DNA of 64,000 bases from Anthonomus grandis grandis (taxonomy: Eukaryota > Arthropoda > Insecta > Coleoptera > Curculionidae), in the NCBI RefSeq assembly GCF_022605725.1, contig NC_065551.1:21080001-21144000 (forward strand), written 5' to 3'. The translations under genes were made by a program, and so were the position numbers. Below, one piece after another: positions 12,761 through 24,447 of this stretch. Each line of letters starts with the position of its first letter. Position 1 is the first letter of the stretch. The notes beneath the pieces were generated by a model. The model made no database searches. It was not told the origin of the DNA and saw nothing but the letters and a program-made list of their open reading frames with translations.

Positions 12761-12854
12761 CAGGCTTGGCTCTAAATTGCACGTATATTGTTATTTTTCA
12801 AGTTTGGTTTGCCATTAGGTGGTTTTAAACTAAGATGTTTTAAGAGTTACTTAC

Positions 12855-13128
12855 TGAGACTAATGTTATTCTGTTTCTGATGATCCACCTGACCTCTGAG
12901 CGCGCGCAGCTTGCGCAACTTCAATTCCTGCGCCTCGACGCGATCGCGTAACCTGCGCAACCGTTCGCTCTCGGCTTGAACGCGTTGCGCACGCGCGTCC
13001 TGCTCCTTCAGGTAGCGCAGGCGCTGCTCCTTGGCGGCGAGCAGCTGGTGCTGCGAGTCGATCTGCGACTGCTGTCTGCACGCCATGTCGCGCAGCTCGG
13101 TCAGCGTCAACTGCACTCCGTCTGGTAA
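12855..13128 (-). CDS. ASPP: ASPP internal exon: conserved N-terminal coiled coil
   Basis: Minus-strand exon bounded by acceptor ctctttctag (ending at 13129) and donor CTCA|GTAAGT (12855/12854). It is 274 nt: 91 codons plus one base, matching the phase of the next exon at 4375-4556. The peptide contains LTLTELRDMACRQQSQIDSQ, HQLLAAKEQRLRYLKEQDAR and ELKLRKLRALRGQVDHQKQN. Vertebrate ASPP2 has LTLAELQEMASRQQQQIEAQ, LLATKEQRLKFLKQQDQR and EAKLKKVRALKGHVEQKR in the same order, an unmistakable match. Charged heptads without Pro or Gly indicate a coiled coil. The exon is strikingly GC-rich (many CGC/GCG codons), unlike its sister exon at 4375, which is AT-rich. No frameshift or stop is seen. Confidence 0.95.
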
Positions 13129-13379
13129 CTAGAAAGAGACATTATAAATTTAATTTTCGATTAACACGGTCATTGTTTAATTAAAGTCAGAGAAAACGGC
13201 TTCGAAAGTCTTAAGGATAAAATAATTTGATAGTATCTTGATTAGATTGAGTTTGTCTCTAAATCAACAAAATTCTGAACTTTTCTGAAACAAAAAATCT
13301 GAGAAACAGTAGAAGGGAAACTTAAGAAGAAGATGCAATTCAGTAACAATCATATAAATAACACATTATTTAAACGAAA

Positions 13380-16300
13380 ATTTTGGGAATGAAAAAAGGT
13401 GAGTCGGATTCCCAAAGATTATGCATAATTATATTTCTATAGCAGAATATACAATTTTGACTGGTGATATCAATATGGAAAACATGGGAAAAATAAAACA
13501 GTATGCCGCATTCCTGAAGGCTATGCAAATTTATTATTTTTAAGTTAATTTTCATCACATTTTCTCCTTTAATAACCTCAGAAGCATTTTAGGTACAATA
13601 ATTAAAAGTGTGGAGTAAGCAAAAAATTCAAAAGGCACTGAAACATAAATATTATTTTTATCTAAACTTCTGCATTTTGGGTAGACAGAATGTGACATGG
13701 ACCTAAAAGAAAAACATGCAGCAATTCAGTCAACTATTAAAAAGAAGAAATAACGCAAAACGTAATTAAAACAAAATATAGCTAAGAAAAACTGAGCCGC
13801 GTCCTTCAAGGTTTTGCATTTATATTTCTTACGCTGCTTTTTTATTAAAAAAACTAAAAGTTTTGTGAGTTTTTTTAAGTTTAAACATAAGAGGTAAAAA
13901 ATAATAAAGATAAAGGGAAAATAGAGAAAAACCTAAAAAAGAAATCACGATAATTTAGCGATTTTTGCTAAAAAAATAAATAAAAGAAAATATAACAAAA
14001 CTTAGGCCGTGTTTCTAAATAATATGCATTATTAAATTTTTTAGAGCTAATTCCAAGGATACTTCATAAAATATATTCAAAAACTATAAAGTGACGGCGT
14101 CAACTGCTCTCCGTCAAGTAACTAGAAAAATTATAATTTTCGATGAACACTGTCATTGTTGCTGTTATTGAAACTTATTAAGTTATTGTTATGTAAATTA
14201 CTTACTTTTTAGATAATATTTATATTTTAATAACCTGGGAACTTCTTAGGTTATGAAATCTAAAGGTATGTGATAAGTAAAAAGGGTACATAAATGGCCT
14301 CCCTTAAAAATTTTTTTGTGCACATTATTTTTTGCTTAAAAATCTAGAAATAAAGAAAGAGTCTCCAATAAAAATTAGGGGATGGAAACCATTTTTTAAA
14401 TATAAAAACAACAAAAAACGTGAAATTTCATTTTTTAATTTTTTTGCAAGACGAGGGATAATAACCTAACCCAACCTGACCTCCCTCCGTTTACTACTTA
14501 TCAAATCCTGCAAGAAAAATTTAAAAAATATTTTTCCTAATGTTCCTTGTTGTTTTTTATCCATAAAAATTTCTTTCCGCGCCTATTTTATATTAGAGAT
14601 TTCATATTTGCACACATTTTAACATTGGCAAAAAAAAACTTTTTTTAAGTAAAACAATTTATAAACATAATTATTGTTATTACTTAATAAACTTCTGAAT
14701 TTTGAGTAGACACTATCGAAAATAGTGGAAAAAACATTTAGCAATTCAGTCATAACTATTAGGATGAAAACGAGTGCCGTGTTCTTAAAGGTTATGCAAA
14801 TTTATAATTTTTTAGTTTATTTTCATTGCATTTTTTCCCTTAATAATATCAAAAGCATTTTAGGTGCAATAATTAAAAGTGACAGCAAAAGTGTGTTGTA
14901 AGCAAAAAATTCAAAAGGCACTGAAACATAAATGTTATTTTTGTTCAATAAAATTCTGCATTTTGAGTTGATAAGATATATAACATGGACCTGTAAAGAC
15001 ATGCAGTAATTCAGCCATAACTATTAGAATGAAAAAAAAATTTTAAATATAATTAAACGAAAATATAGCTAAGAAAAACTGAGTCGCATACTACAGGTTT
15101 TACATTTATTTTGTTATACTGTTTTTTGTAAAAAAAACTATTATATACTACTTATAACAGTGGTATAAGAACTGAAGAATAACAAAGATAGGTGAAAGAT
15201 AAAAAAATTACGCTAATTTAGAAATTATTTTTGCCAAAAATATAAATAAACGGAAATATAACAAAAAGTAGGCCGTGTTCCTAAATATTATGCAATACTA
15301 AATTTTTTTCAGCTTCAAAGATATTTCATAGTTTCGTCACAAATTATTAAATAATTAAACAATGCATTGGAGTATTTTCTTAATAAAAGCTTACCACAAA
15401 ACAGAAAATGTTTATAAGATAATTTAAAAAGAGAATTTAAATTTCTTTAATTAAATAATTATTATATAAAGAAAACATTTATTAATGAAAATATAAAGAA
15501 TAAAATAAAGGTAAGTCCTATTCGCAAAGGTTATGCATAACTATATTTCTATAAGATAGAGTATTAGAGTTTTAAGCGACGATAAAAATATGGAAAACTT
15601 GCAAAAAATAAGGAGAGACTCATTCTAAAAGGTTTTGCAAATACATTGTTATTTAGATCATTTTTATTGCATTTTATTACTTAACGACTAGTTATTTAAA
15701 AGTGTACAATTATTTAAAACTGTATGGTAAGCAAAGAGTGCGTAATGCATTTAAACAAAAATATTATTGTTTGTTAAAATTCTGTATTTTGGGTGTACAG
15801 TATAAGACATAGATCTGAAAAAAACACGCAGCATTACAGTTATAACTATTAGAAAGTAAAAAAAAGAGAAAATATACTTAAAACAAAATATAACCCAGAA
15901 AAAGTGAGTTGCGTCCTTCACGATTATGCACTCCTATTTACTTAGATGTTTTTCAATTAAAAAAGGTAATATAGTTTAGGTAATAGTATAAGCAGTAAAT
16001 AATAATAAAAATAGAAAAGAAAATCCCAAACAAAACAATTAGATTTGGAACGATTTAGAAACAATTTTTACTAAAAATTAAATATATCAAAAATTAAATG
16101 GTGTTCCTAAACTTTAAAAGACTATGTGTAAGTATGATAAACAAAAAGTTCCTAAGGCACTAAGATATTTACATATATTATTATTATTAAATAAAATTTT
16201 ACATTTTAAGTACACAGTATAAGATATGGGTCTGGAAAGCTGTAATCCAGATATAACTATTACAAAACATAACTACGATAAATTGAACCACGTCCTCCAA

Positions 16301-17310
16301 GATTATGCATTTATATTTCTTTAGCTGTTTTATAACCAATAACTAAAATGGTTTAAATAATGACATTAGAAGTAAATAATAACAATAAAAGTAAGATAAA
16401 GGAAAACCTGAAAAAAATCATACTAATTTAAAAACGATTTTTGCTAAAAACATAACAAAAAGTTGATCGTGTTCCTAAAAAGTAACACTATTGCTTATTA
16501 AACTAGGCTAAATAAAATAAGTAACTAAAATTAAGATAGGTAAAATATAATGAATAGATGTTAAGACCATCCCTTTGAAGTCTCTTAATTTAAATATAAA
16601 TAAAAATATAGAAACAAATAATAATAGAAAATATAAAAAATCCTATATTATCAAAAGAAATTAAATAGGTAAAAAATGTTACAAAAGAGACATAGCCTTT
16701 CAAAATAAGAAAAGGTAAACCTGAAAAACGAACATTTTTATTTAATAAAGATTTATAAAGAAAAAAACATTTATATTAAAAAAAATATAGTTAAATCAAA
16801 AAAAAATATATATTTATGTTAAAGTTCTCGAAAAATATGCTTCATAAGACTCTTTTATGTCTATTAACTTAGTTTTTATTTTCTTATATGGCAGTAAAAG
16901 TAATTTTAATCACATCAAAAGGAAACCATGAAAATTCAGTAGGAAAAGACGAGTCGTGTTCTTAAAGGATAGAAATAATATATTTTCAATTAATTTGCAA
17001 AGCTTCACATATCGTCAAAAAAAACATTTTTTACAAAAAAATATTACTAACCTATTTGCTTTTCTAAATACTATGCATGTTTATCATTTTCAATGTATTT
17101 TATTAGAATAAGACCTAAATAGCATCAACTTTACCTATTAAAACACAATAACGCCAAATATCTGTTTACCTCCAGAACAAAACTTTATAATTTAAGCCGA
17201 CCCTATGTACCAAAATACGTGCTTATTAAATAATTCGATTACTTAATTTAAGCGAATAATGACGAGTGCAGAATTATTGTCACGTACCCACTAAAATTAT
17301 GCATATTCAG
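13380..17310. repeat. Degenerate tandem repeat region with a recurring TTATGCAT core
   Basis: Ordered blocks recur several times in this ASPP intron: 'aagcattttaggtacaataa', 'gtaagcaaaaaattcaaaag', 'ggcactgaaacataaat', 'attctgcattttgggtagac', 'acatggacctgaaa', 'gcaattcagtcataactatt' and 'gagccgcgtccttcaaggtt'. Good copies start near 13560, 14690/14830, 15660 and 16090, with partial copies near 14225. Each block tends to end in a motif like cctaaaggTTATGCATttata; examples are at 13419, 14021, 14791, 15288, 15531, 15923, 16303, 17071 and 17297. Divergence is high. No coding capacity and no TIR or LTR borders are seen. Confidence 0.7.
14091..14160 (-). repeat. Copied fragment of the ASPP exon acceptor region
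   Basis: This segment repeats 13096-13170, the splice acceptor and first bases of the coiled-coil exon. The shared blocks are 'gcgtcaactgc', 'ctccgtc', 'gtaactagaaa', 'taattttcgat', 'aacac' and 'gtcattgtt'. Read on the minus strand it keeps a pyrimidine tract, a TAG acceptor (14124-14122) and about 30 nt of exon (14121-14092). The exon-like frame then reaches a stop within a dozen codons. It lies about 990 bp upstream of the real exon in gene sense. Confidence 0.75.
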
Positions 17311-17569
17311 ATGTTTGAGGCTTAGACTGTAAATGTAAAATTAGAAAAAAAAAACCCAAGGACTAAACACACTAGACAACCCTAATCCCTTATTACCTTT
17401 TAGCCTTAAAACAGAAACCTTAGTTTGTAACAACCCTTGGCATATTAAGGGATTAAACAGTATAACCAACACACTCGCTATTCCGGAAGCTTTATACATT
17501 TTAAATCGCATTATGCAATGGCAAGTTATTCCGATGCAAAACTTGCAGAGATAATACGTGTGAAAGATG

Positions 17570-17830
17570 GCGTTGGCAATTAATGAAAAACCTCTTAAAA
17601 TTAATTAGGGTGCCAGGGGGGGAGGGAGGATAACTTCATTTAATCTGCACCCCGCAACACGTTCACCAATAATTGTTTTCTGGACCGGAATTAAAGCAAA
17701 AACGTTAGCAACTTCAGCCGGGAGTAGATTAAACCTTAATGAAGTTGCCTCTCTAATATGTTTTACAAAGATAAATTTCACACTCGAGTGTCTTGTCGGC
17801 ATTTTATCGCATCAGCCCTTTAATATCTGA
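17570..17830. other. GC-richer intronic block, unassigned
   Basis: A non-repetitive segment with 'gggggggagggagg' near 17613 and less AT-rich sequence to about 17830. The minus-strand frame of 65 codons here has no recognisable domain. It may be a regulatory or conserved intronic element. Confidence 0.3.
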
Positions 17831-18497
17831 GGAAAATGCAATAAGAGAACTGTAAGACATGAAAGGCGAAATTCCGGTCTTATCTTAACACGGTTTTGGA
17901 TTTAAGGATAAAAAAGTTTTTTTTTTATTACATTTTGTTCTAATTGGGTTTTTCTTTTAATATTTAAGTCTTCCTTTTTAGTCAAATTTTTTATCAAAAG
18001 ACCTTTGATCAATTATACCCAGAGAAATAATATTAACATAAAAACAATAGATAACTTTTTCCAATCTAGGGATATGGTATGTATATCTGAGACTTCAGCC
18101 AAAAGATACATACTCTACGTGCGTTTTACAAAGGAAAAATGTATTATTTTAATGAAGTTATTATCATTAAAGTTCTGATACAATAATAATTGTATCCTAA
18201 CAATTTCGAAGACTTACAAGATAAAGTGCAGTAATATTTAACTTGGAATCTAGAAGCAGTTTCAAATTCATGACGTAAGTCACTCTATCGATATTATAAA
18301 TTAAACAGTTTAATGGCTTGTTCCAAAAAAATTGCTTAATTCGTTACATACTTCTAACAAAGTGCCAAATTATTTAAACCCTCCAGGGGATATCACTTTC
18401 CTGAACAACTTAAGGTGGCACAATTGAAGACACCATTATTGGAGAAAATGTAAAATTTCGGTCAAACACCTGGTCAAAAGCATTGGGGGAGTCATTG

Positions 18498-19520
18498 TAC
18501 AGGGTTCGGCAAAATGATCTCCCACATTTTGCGCCGCCACTGAGCCCGAATCACTAAAGAGGGAGCCAGCTTATTGCGTAGTCGGCTGGCTGCGCGCGCC
18601 TTGCCATTTCTGCGAGCATCGTGCCTTCGTTATCGAAACATTTTCCAAAAGTAACGAATCTATGATTACGACACAAAGAAGTTTTCGTACTCACTTTGCG
18701 CTTGGTAGACATGATCCAGTTCCAGATCGCAAAACAATACTGTTGTGGGTTTCAAATTTTAGAGCTATAGGTTCAGCCTTAAAAAGAAAATCAACTGGTA
18801 GACCCAGAAGTGTTCGGACATCTGAAAACATTGCAGCTGTAAGAGAAGCAGTTGAACGATCTCCTAGACGTTCAGCTGTTAAACATGCCTCTGCTTTGCG
18901 TTTGTCAGATCGCTCTGTGAGAAGAATTTTGCACACCGATCTGAAGTTCCACCCATACAAAATGATGATCGTGCAAGAACTTAGTGAACAGGACTGGGAA
19001 AATCGCCAAGAATGTTCCAATGATATTCTTCAAAACGTCCCACAAAATGCGCTTTTAATAACGAGTAACGAGGCTCATTTCCATTTGTCTGGCTGTGTGA
19101 ACAAGCAGAATTTTCGTTACTGGGCACCAGAAAATCCGCGGCAGCTCCGTGAAAGGCCACTTAACAGCCAACGTGTTACCGTTTGGTGTGCTGTTGGTTC
19201 TTTTGGTGTTTGGGGTCCCTATTTTTTTAAAGAAGGAGAGGTAACGGTTACCGTAACTGCTGATCGATATGTCGACATGCTACGTAATTTTTTGGAACCA
19301 AAACTTAGGGAACCTGAACATCCGGATGTGTGGTTTAAACAGGATGTGGCTACAGCTCATACGGGAAGAAGGACAATGGACCTGTTAAGGGAAATGTTTT
19401 CAGGACGCGTAATCTCGTTACGTGGAGACGTTGGGTGGCCTGCGCGTTCACCCGATCTTGCCCCATGCGACTTTTTCCTTTGAAGCTACCTGAAAGAGAA
19501 GGTTTTACATTTCTTTAGAT
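18498..19520 (+). mobile_element. Mariner-family transposon with DD41D-type spacing, 3' end lost
   Basis: The 5' end starts TACAGGGTTCGGCAAAATGA at 18498, a typical mariner TIR start, followed by a GC-richer 5' UTR and the transposase pseudogene. I found no matching inverted end downstream, so the 3' part is deleted after about 19520. The element sits in the ASPP intron between the exons at 13128 and 20994. Its base composition is much less AT-rich than its surroundings, which suggests a younger insertion than the neighbouring repeats. Confidence 0.8.
18662..19483 (+). pseudogene. Mariner transposase, DD41D-like, inactivated
   Basis: A 273-codon frame covers most of a mariner transposase (usually about 345 aa). 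The N-terminus is shortened. A helix-turn-helix region follows (DPVPDRKTILLWVSNFRA, then SDRSVRRILH). The catalytic core shows the first position as SNEAHF (codon 136, 19067-19069), where relatives have SDEAHF, so the first Asp is lost. The second is WFKQDVATAH and the third is ARSPDLAPCDFF. I count 41 residues between the second and third Asp, the DD41D arrangement known from rosa-like mariners. The frame stops at a TGA where FFLWGYLK would give Trp, and SYLKEKV follows it. Confidence 0.85.
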
Positions 19521-20993
19521 TAGCTGGTTAAAAGTAGTATCTGCATTTTGGAGGCTCTTTAATATATGTAAAATCACTAAAAAGATTGTTTAAAAATTTG
19601 TTTTTGATGAAAGCCATCGAAGAAATATTAATAAAGACTACATATTCTAGAATAAAAACGATGATGAAACTCACTGTTTTTTCTATTTCTCTCTACAAGT
19701 AACCTGCTGAGGATCTTATAAAGATAGAAATCCAATAAAGATTGGAGTTAGACATTCTCATATTAAACCACTAAACATCATACAAAAGTGGATACTCAAA
19801 ATAATATTTGAAAAAAATAAATTGTTTCAAAATTATTTATTATTTAACGAAACCAAATTATTTGACATAAAACCATTATATATGGTTTAAAAAAGTGAAA
19901 AAATTTTGGACAAAGATGTTTTACATTTATTGGTCCTAGGACGTTAAACATAATTCCATATGATATTTAAAATGGAATTGGAAAAGAACGCTTTAAAACA
20001 AAATACAAAAATAAATTCAGAAAACAAGTCGCCAAATTTTAAATGACTTAGTGAACAACAAATAAAATATACTAAATATAAAAAAAAATACAAAAAAATT
20101 GAGTGTTTTTAATAAAATAAAAATTAGAATAAAATACATCAAACTTGACGTCTATGAACCGAATTGTGACTTCTTTCCAAATTGTGAAACTGCATGGCGA
20201 ACTTAGACGTTATTGTTTTGTGTTTGTTATTTAGAACTTTTAATTGCAAGATTAATAACTGACTAAAAATATATGCTAAATGTTCAAATGCCATTTATAA
20301 TTTTCAATTATATTTTTTATTTTTTTTGTTTATTTATAAGTATATACTTATTTGTGACGAATTGTAAAGTCTTGGCAACTAAACATATAATTGTTATTGT
20401 AAGAGAAAGTGATGGTGAAACTCAGTTTTCTTTTATTTCTTGCTTTAAAAAAATCTTTTAAAGCTTTATAAAGACTTTCCACAACACACAAATTTTCATA
20501 ATTTTCTGGTTTTTACCATTCAAAGTGTATTTAAAATTTCTCAGTTTCCAATTAACCTGCTGTATCACCACGAATATCTAGCACCTAAAAAACCTAATTT
20601 CCATGATTTTCGATCAAATACGGCCGGGGTGATTGGGGCATAAAATTGTTGACAGATCCCCTTTCAAAGGGGCGCGTCCGAAAAGCGTCGAGAGCTTTTT
20701 GCTTGCATGCAAATAAGGAATTTACGAGCGGGTTTATTGAATTTTTTATTTTTTCTGAACTTTATTGCCTAGCACGATAGCGCGAACACATGATGTTTAT
20801 GGAATTTTACCTTAGATATTCTTGCATTATCACAAATCAACTAAAAAAAAATCACAAATTAACAAAAAAATCATTAACATATAGGCACATCCTAACAAAA
20901 AACATGCTCTAATGCGTAACATAAAAAAATCATGCTAAAACACAAATAAAAAGCGTTTTGCCATCGTGATCTTTACAATTATATAAAAATCAC
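19521..20993. other. AT-rich ASPP intron; small GC-richer patch at 20620-20790
   Basis: No gene or transposon signature. The patch around 20620-20720 ('cggccggggtgattggggc', 'aaaggggcgcgtccgaaaag') contrasts with the AT-rich flanks. It lies just downstream, in gene sense, of the 20994-21326 exon. Confidence 0.4.
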
Positions 20994-21326
20994 CTTTTCG
21001 TACAGGCTCTCGCCCTTATAATTATTCGTCGTGCTATCCTCTTCGGTCGGAAGATTCTCCTCACTTTTTCGTCTCGTTTTATCACATTCAGTTGCAATCG
21101 ATGTCTGTACCAATTTGTCCAGTCTCGCGTTACTACCTCGCGGATCAAGTTCGGCATCTTGCGGATCAGCCTTCGCCTTATTTTTTGGACCAGCGGTTTT
21201 AACATTGATGTGCACTAGACGTTCGGTACCACCGAAATTGGGTCCGTTATTGGTAATAACTGTCGGGGTTGGTGAAACGTATGGGGGGTTTACTCTGACC
21301 GATCTTCCTGGTTTTGGAAGAGCGCC
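20994..21326 (-). CDS. ASPP: ASPP internal exon: linker preceding the coiled coil
   Basis: Minus-strand exon between a possible acceptor (ttattttaag, ending 21327) and donor GAAAAG|GTGATT (20994/20993). It is 333 nt, 111 codons, phase 0 at both ends, so it joins in frame to the coiled-coil exon (GESLYEK then LPDGVQLTLTELRDMA). Vertebrate ASPP2 has a low-complexity linker at this place, ending GEYRRKENGV before the LTLAEL motif. The peptide is polar and proline/charge-rich (NPPYVSPTPTVITNNGPN; ELDPRGSNARLDKLV), probably disordered. Its homology is weak by itself: phase, position, strand and open frame support it. No ATG opens the frame upstream (it would begin at TTG), so this is not a first exon. 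Confidence 0.7.
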
Positions 21327-21648
21327 CTTAAAATAAGAGTTATATGCCAAATGAACGGTTAGATGGCGGAATATAAATAGTTAAATCAAATAGAGTCTGC
21401 CTTTTTTTGTATATTTTAATAGGAAATATTTCAGTATATTATAAAACGTATAAGACTATCGATGTGGAGAGATCTTTAAATAAAAAGCAAGTTAAAAATA
21501 AGGTTTTACATTTTTTTGGTTTTTAATTTTTTAGCTAATTTTAAAGCAACAAACTCAAAAGCATTTAAATTTACTTTAATACTTGGATGACACTGGGCTC
21601 TTTTTACATGACAATTTATACTAGAAAAAAGTTAAGGTAAATAAATGA

Positions 21649-21700
21649 ACTATAAATACCAGCTCTCGGTAAACTATAAATACCAGGTCTCGACAAATTT
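21649..21700. repeat. Two-copy short tandem repeat
   Basis: AACTATAAATACCAGCTCTCG is followed directly by a near-identical copy with G for C (period about 25 bp). Confidence 0.75.
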
Positions 21701-21829
21701 TCAAAATTAAGAGATTCTCTTGTTGGTTGAGTACTTAGAATTAGACATTCAATTGAACAAAAATAGATCACCAATAGCCTAAATCTCGGGAAAGTAGAAA
21801 ATTAACTTTGACTCAAAAATCTAGAAAGA

Positions 21830-22460
21830 ATTTAACGAAGAAATTAACTTCAAGTGCTTAAAAGAATTCAACTAAAGGTGTTTTTTAAATCTTCCAGGAA
21901 TTTAAAATCGATTTTTTATTTCTTCTGAAAACTAAAATTTTTAAATTAGGAACTAAATTTGAAGATTAATAATAAATTAAAGGATTAAGCCCTTAAAGTA
22001 AAAATAGTCTTAGTAGCAGTCATATAATGCCAAAACATACAGTATCGCCTAAAAAAGGATAAGATCCAGACTCACTGAGAGAATTAATCAGAGATGTCAA
22101 GGTATACTTAGCTAAAGAACGTGACACTTAAATGAAGAAAAACAGATGATCATTGCAGTAAATACAAATAAAAAGCTAAAATTACTTTCACCTAGAAAGC
22201 CAAGAAAAGATCCAAAATATGTTTGAATTTCTTCCAGGAATTTAAAACTACCTTTTTATTTATCCTGGAAAATTAAAGTCGGTTTAAAACTCAGCTAAAC
22301 TCAGTTGAAATAAGTAAATAATAAACCAAAAGCCTTAAAGAAGAGAAAATAATCTGATTACTAGTCAGACTATGGCAAAGTTAACAATATTCCTGAAAAA
22401 GATATAAAATCTAGACACCATCACTGGAAGACATTACTAGATACACTAAAGTATTCTAAG
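21830..22460. repeat. Diverged tandem duplication, period about 350 bp
   Basis: The segment from about 21830 ('cttccaggaatttaaaa' near 21892, later 'cagtcatataatgcc', 'aaggataagatccagac') recurs from about 22190 ('cttccaggaatttaaaa' near 22237, 'cagactatggcaaag', 'aagatataaaatctagac'). The order is the same in both copies. No coding potential. Confidence 0.65.
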
Positions 22461-24440
22461 TTAAATTTAGATGAAATATTGGAATTAAGTAAGAAAAAAT
22501 TAAAGACTGAAATGGATATGAAGAAATCATCTTATATTGTCCTTAACAGAATGACAGAATTTCACCTTATTATCTAAGTAAAAAAAATATCAAAACTTGT
22601 GAACTGAATGAGGCTAACTTGTTTTAGCAAATTATCGTACATCATTAGAAAAGTCTTCAAACATCGAATATCTTGATGTTTCATAGATTTTTAGAATTGA
22701 TTCCTTCCACAAAAATATATTTACTCGTCAAGCTTAACTTTAGAAATAATGTATACACTAAATGAGAGACTTAATTTCTAGTTTAAGCTGTAAGAAGTTT
22801 TTTGAGAGAAGAAATAATAGAAGCATTAAGACTGCAACTTCCAAGATCTATGACACATATATTTTCCATATCTAATAACCTTTTTTCATTAATTTCTCTA
22901 ATATCAAATAAGTATTATGCCAAATGATTGCTTTAATTGTATTATTTTGAATTAAAGATTTTATTTTATTATCATTTTGCTCACATACAAAGAACATCAT
23001 TTTATAAAATTTTGTCAATTCAACATCAATAATTATGTCAATTCAAGATTACTTACTATAGAAATAGGTTGCTTAGTATTTTCCCTTTTTTGGGGTAACA
23101 ATGTATTATTTTACACTTCTGTACAATTCTGAAATATTTTTTTTACAAAATTCACACTTTTCTCTGTCACACTTTTCTATGATTTCCAAATTTGAGATAG
23201 ACTATCATGTTCAAATGTCAAAATTATGGTTGTTTTTATTTTGCAGCACATTTTTGTTACCGCAGACAACAACCATCATTTTATTGAAATTTTTTTACAA
23301 TTTTAGATTGAAAATAATAATTGAATTTTAAATTTAATGTCAAACTTTTGATAGTTTATGGATTTCTACCATACTTCGATATTTAAAATTAATTTCTCGA
23401 CAAAATTATGTATACCAGAAATAAGGAACTTTATTTTAAATAGATGTGCGTTGTATGGTTTTTACAAAATGGTAAAGATTGAATATCATTTGTAAAAAAA
23501 TGTCGATCTCCTGCTATGTCTAGTTTCTACAATATTTTTTAAAATTATAGTCTGTATCATCCTTAATCATAATTCTTCTTACGTAGCTTTGCTTATTATA
23601 GTGAAGCCCCCTTTTACAGAGATTTTTACTTCCATTAAGTTTAGATAGGAAATCACGTCTAAAATTGGTGTAATGTTGATTCTTTGGCATTTTATGACTA
23701 AATTTTTATATTTGAGTTTCTCAAGGAATAAGCTTAAAAAACAGTTCAAATTTATTGATGCATACAATTATTGAAAAGTAATTGTTAATAATTTATTTTT
23801 ATTGCAAAAAATATGTAAGAATTTCGTAAGCAATTTCTCTATTTCGTAATAATTCTTTTACCCAACTAGACACGTAATTAGTTTTTTAGGTTAACTTAAT
23901 ATACAGAAGAATTGTAAATTTAGCAAGTAGTTCCTCAATATTTTTGAAAGAAAATTAATGACGATATATAGCAAAATCAAAATTGTTTTAGAACAAAAAG
24001 TTTCTTTATACATTATATTGTTTGGCTAATGTAATTTCTTTACATGATCTTATTTCTCTGCTACCCGGTGTACATTCTTAGACTTATATTTTTTTCAAAA
24101 TCAAAATCTCATAAATGCATCTTCTATTTTGGTATCTGTTTTCCTCTTATAGCAGCTCCTACCTAGTCGGTTATAATCAAAGGTCTAGTTTTACAGTCTG
24201 TGTTACTTGTGTCGTTAATCCTTAAATGTTTCTTGTACATATTTCATCCAAGCCTCTTTCACTTCTATTGTTAGGTTTCGTCGAGTATCAATCAGGAGTT
24301 CAACTAATTTAGGCCTATAGGATCTTTCTGTGGAGGTTAAAAGAGTCATGCTTTTATTGTACTTCTTTGCATTTTCCATTAACCATTTACTTCTCCAAGC
24401 ATTTCTATGTTACTATTTTACAGTTTTTTTTGTGTCATTT
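22461..24440. other. AT-rich region without a supported gene
   Basis: No conserved domain on either strand. On the minus strand, about 24250-24420 reads RNAWRSKWLMENAKKYNKSM and VKEAWMKYVQ, which resembles the basic linkers of LINE proteins. That is too weak to call. Open frames at 23101 and 23579 look random. Confidence 0.35.
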
Positions 24441-24447
24441 TACTTAA

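Noticed and set aside
12866..13081. A second, Ala/Arg-rich minus-strand frame inside the coiled-coil exon.
   Set aside because: Out-of-frame shadow of the real coiled-coil reading frame, produced by its high GC content.
13380..17310. CRISPR-like or prokaryotic repeat array.
   Set aside because: Units are long, diverged and unevenly spaced, in a eukaryotic intron; no cas genes.
17605..17802. A 65-codon minus-strand frame in a GC-richer block, considered as an extra ASPP exon.
   Set aside because: It lies between two exons whose phases already join and shows no ASPP similarity or good splice sites.
21031..21336. A 101-codon plus-strand frame opposite the ASPP linker exon.
   Set aside because: It is the antisense shadow of the minus-strand exon, which has consistent splice sites and phase.
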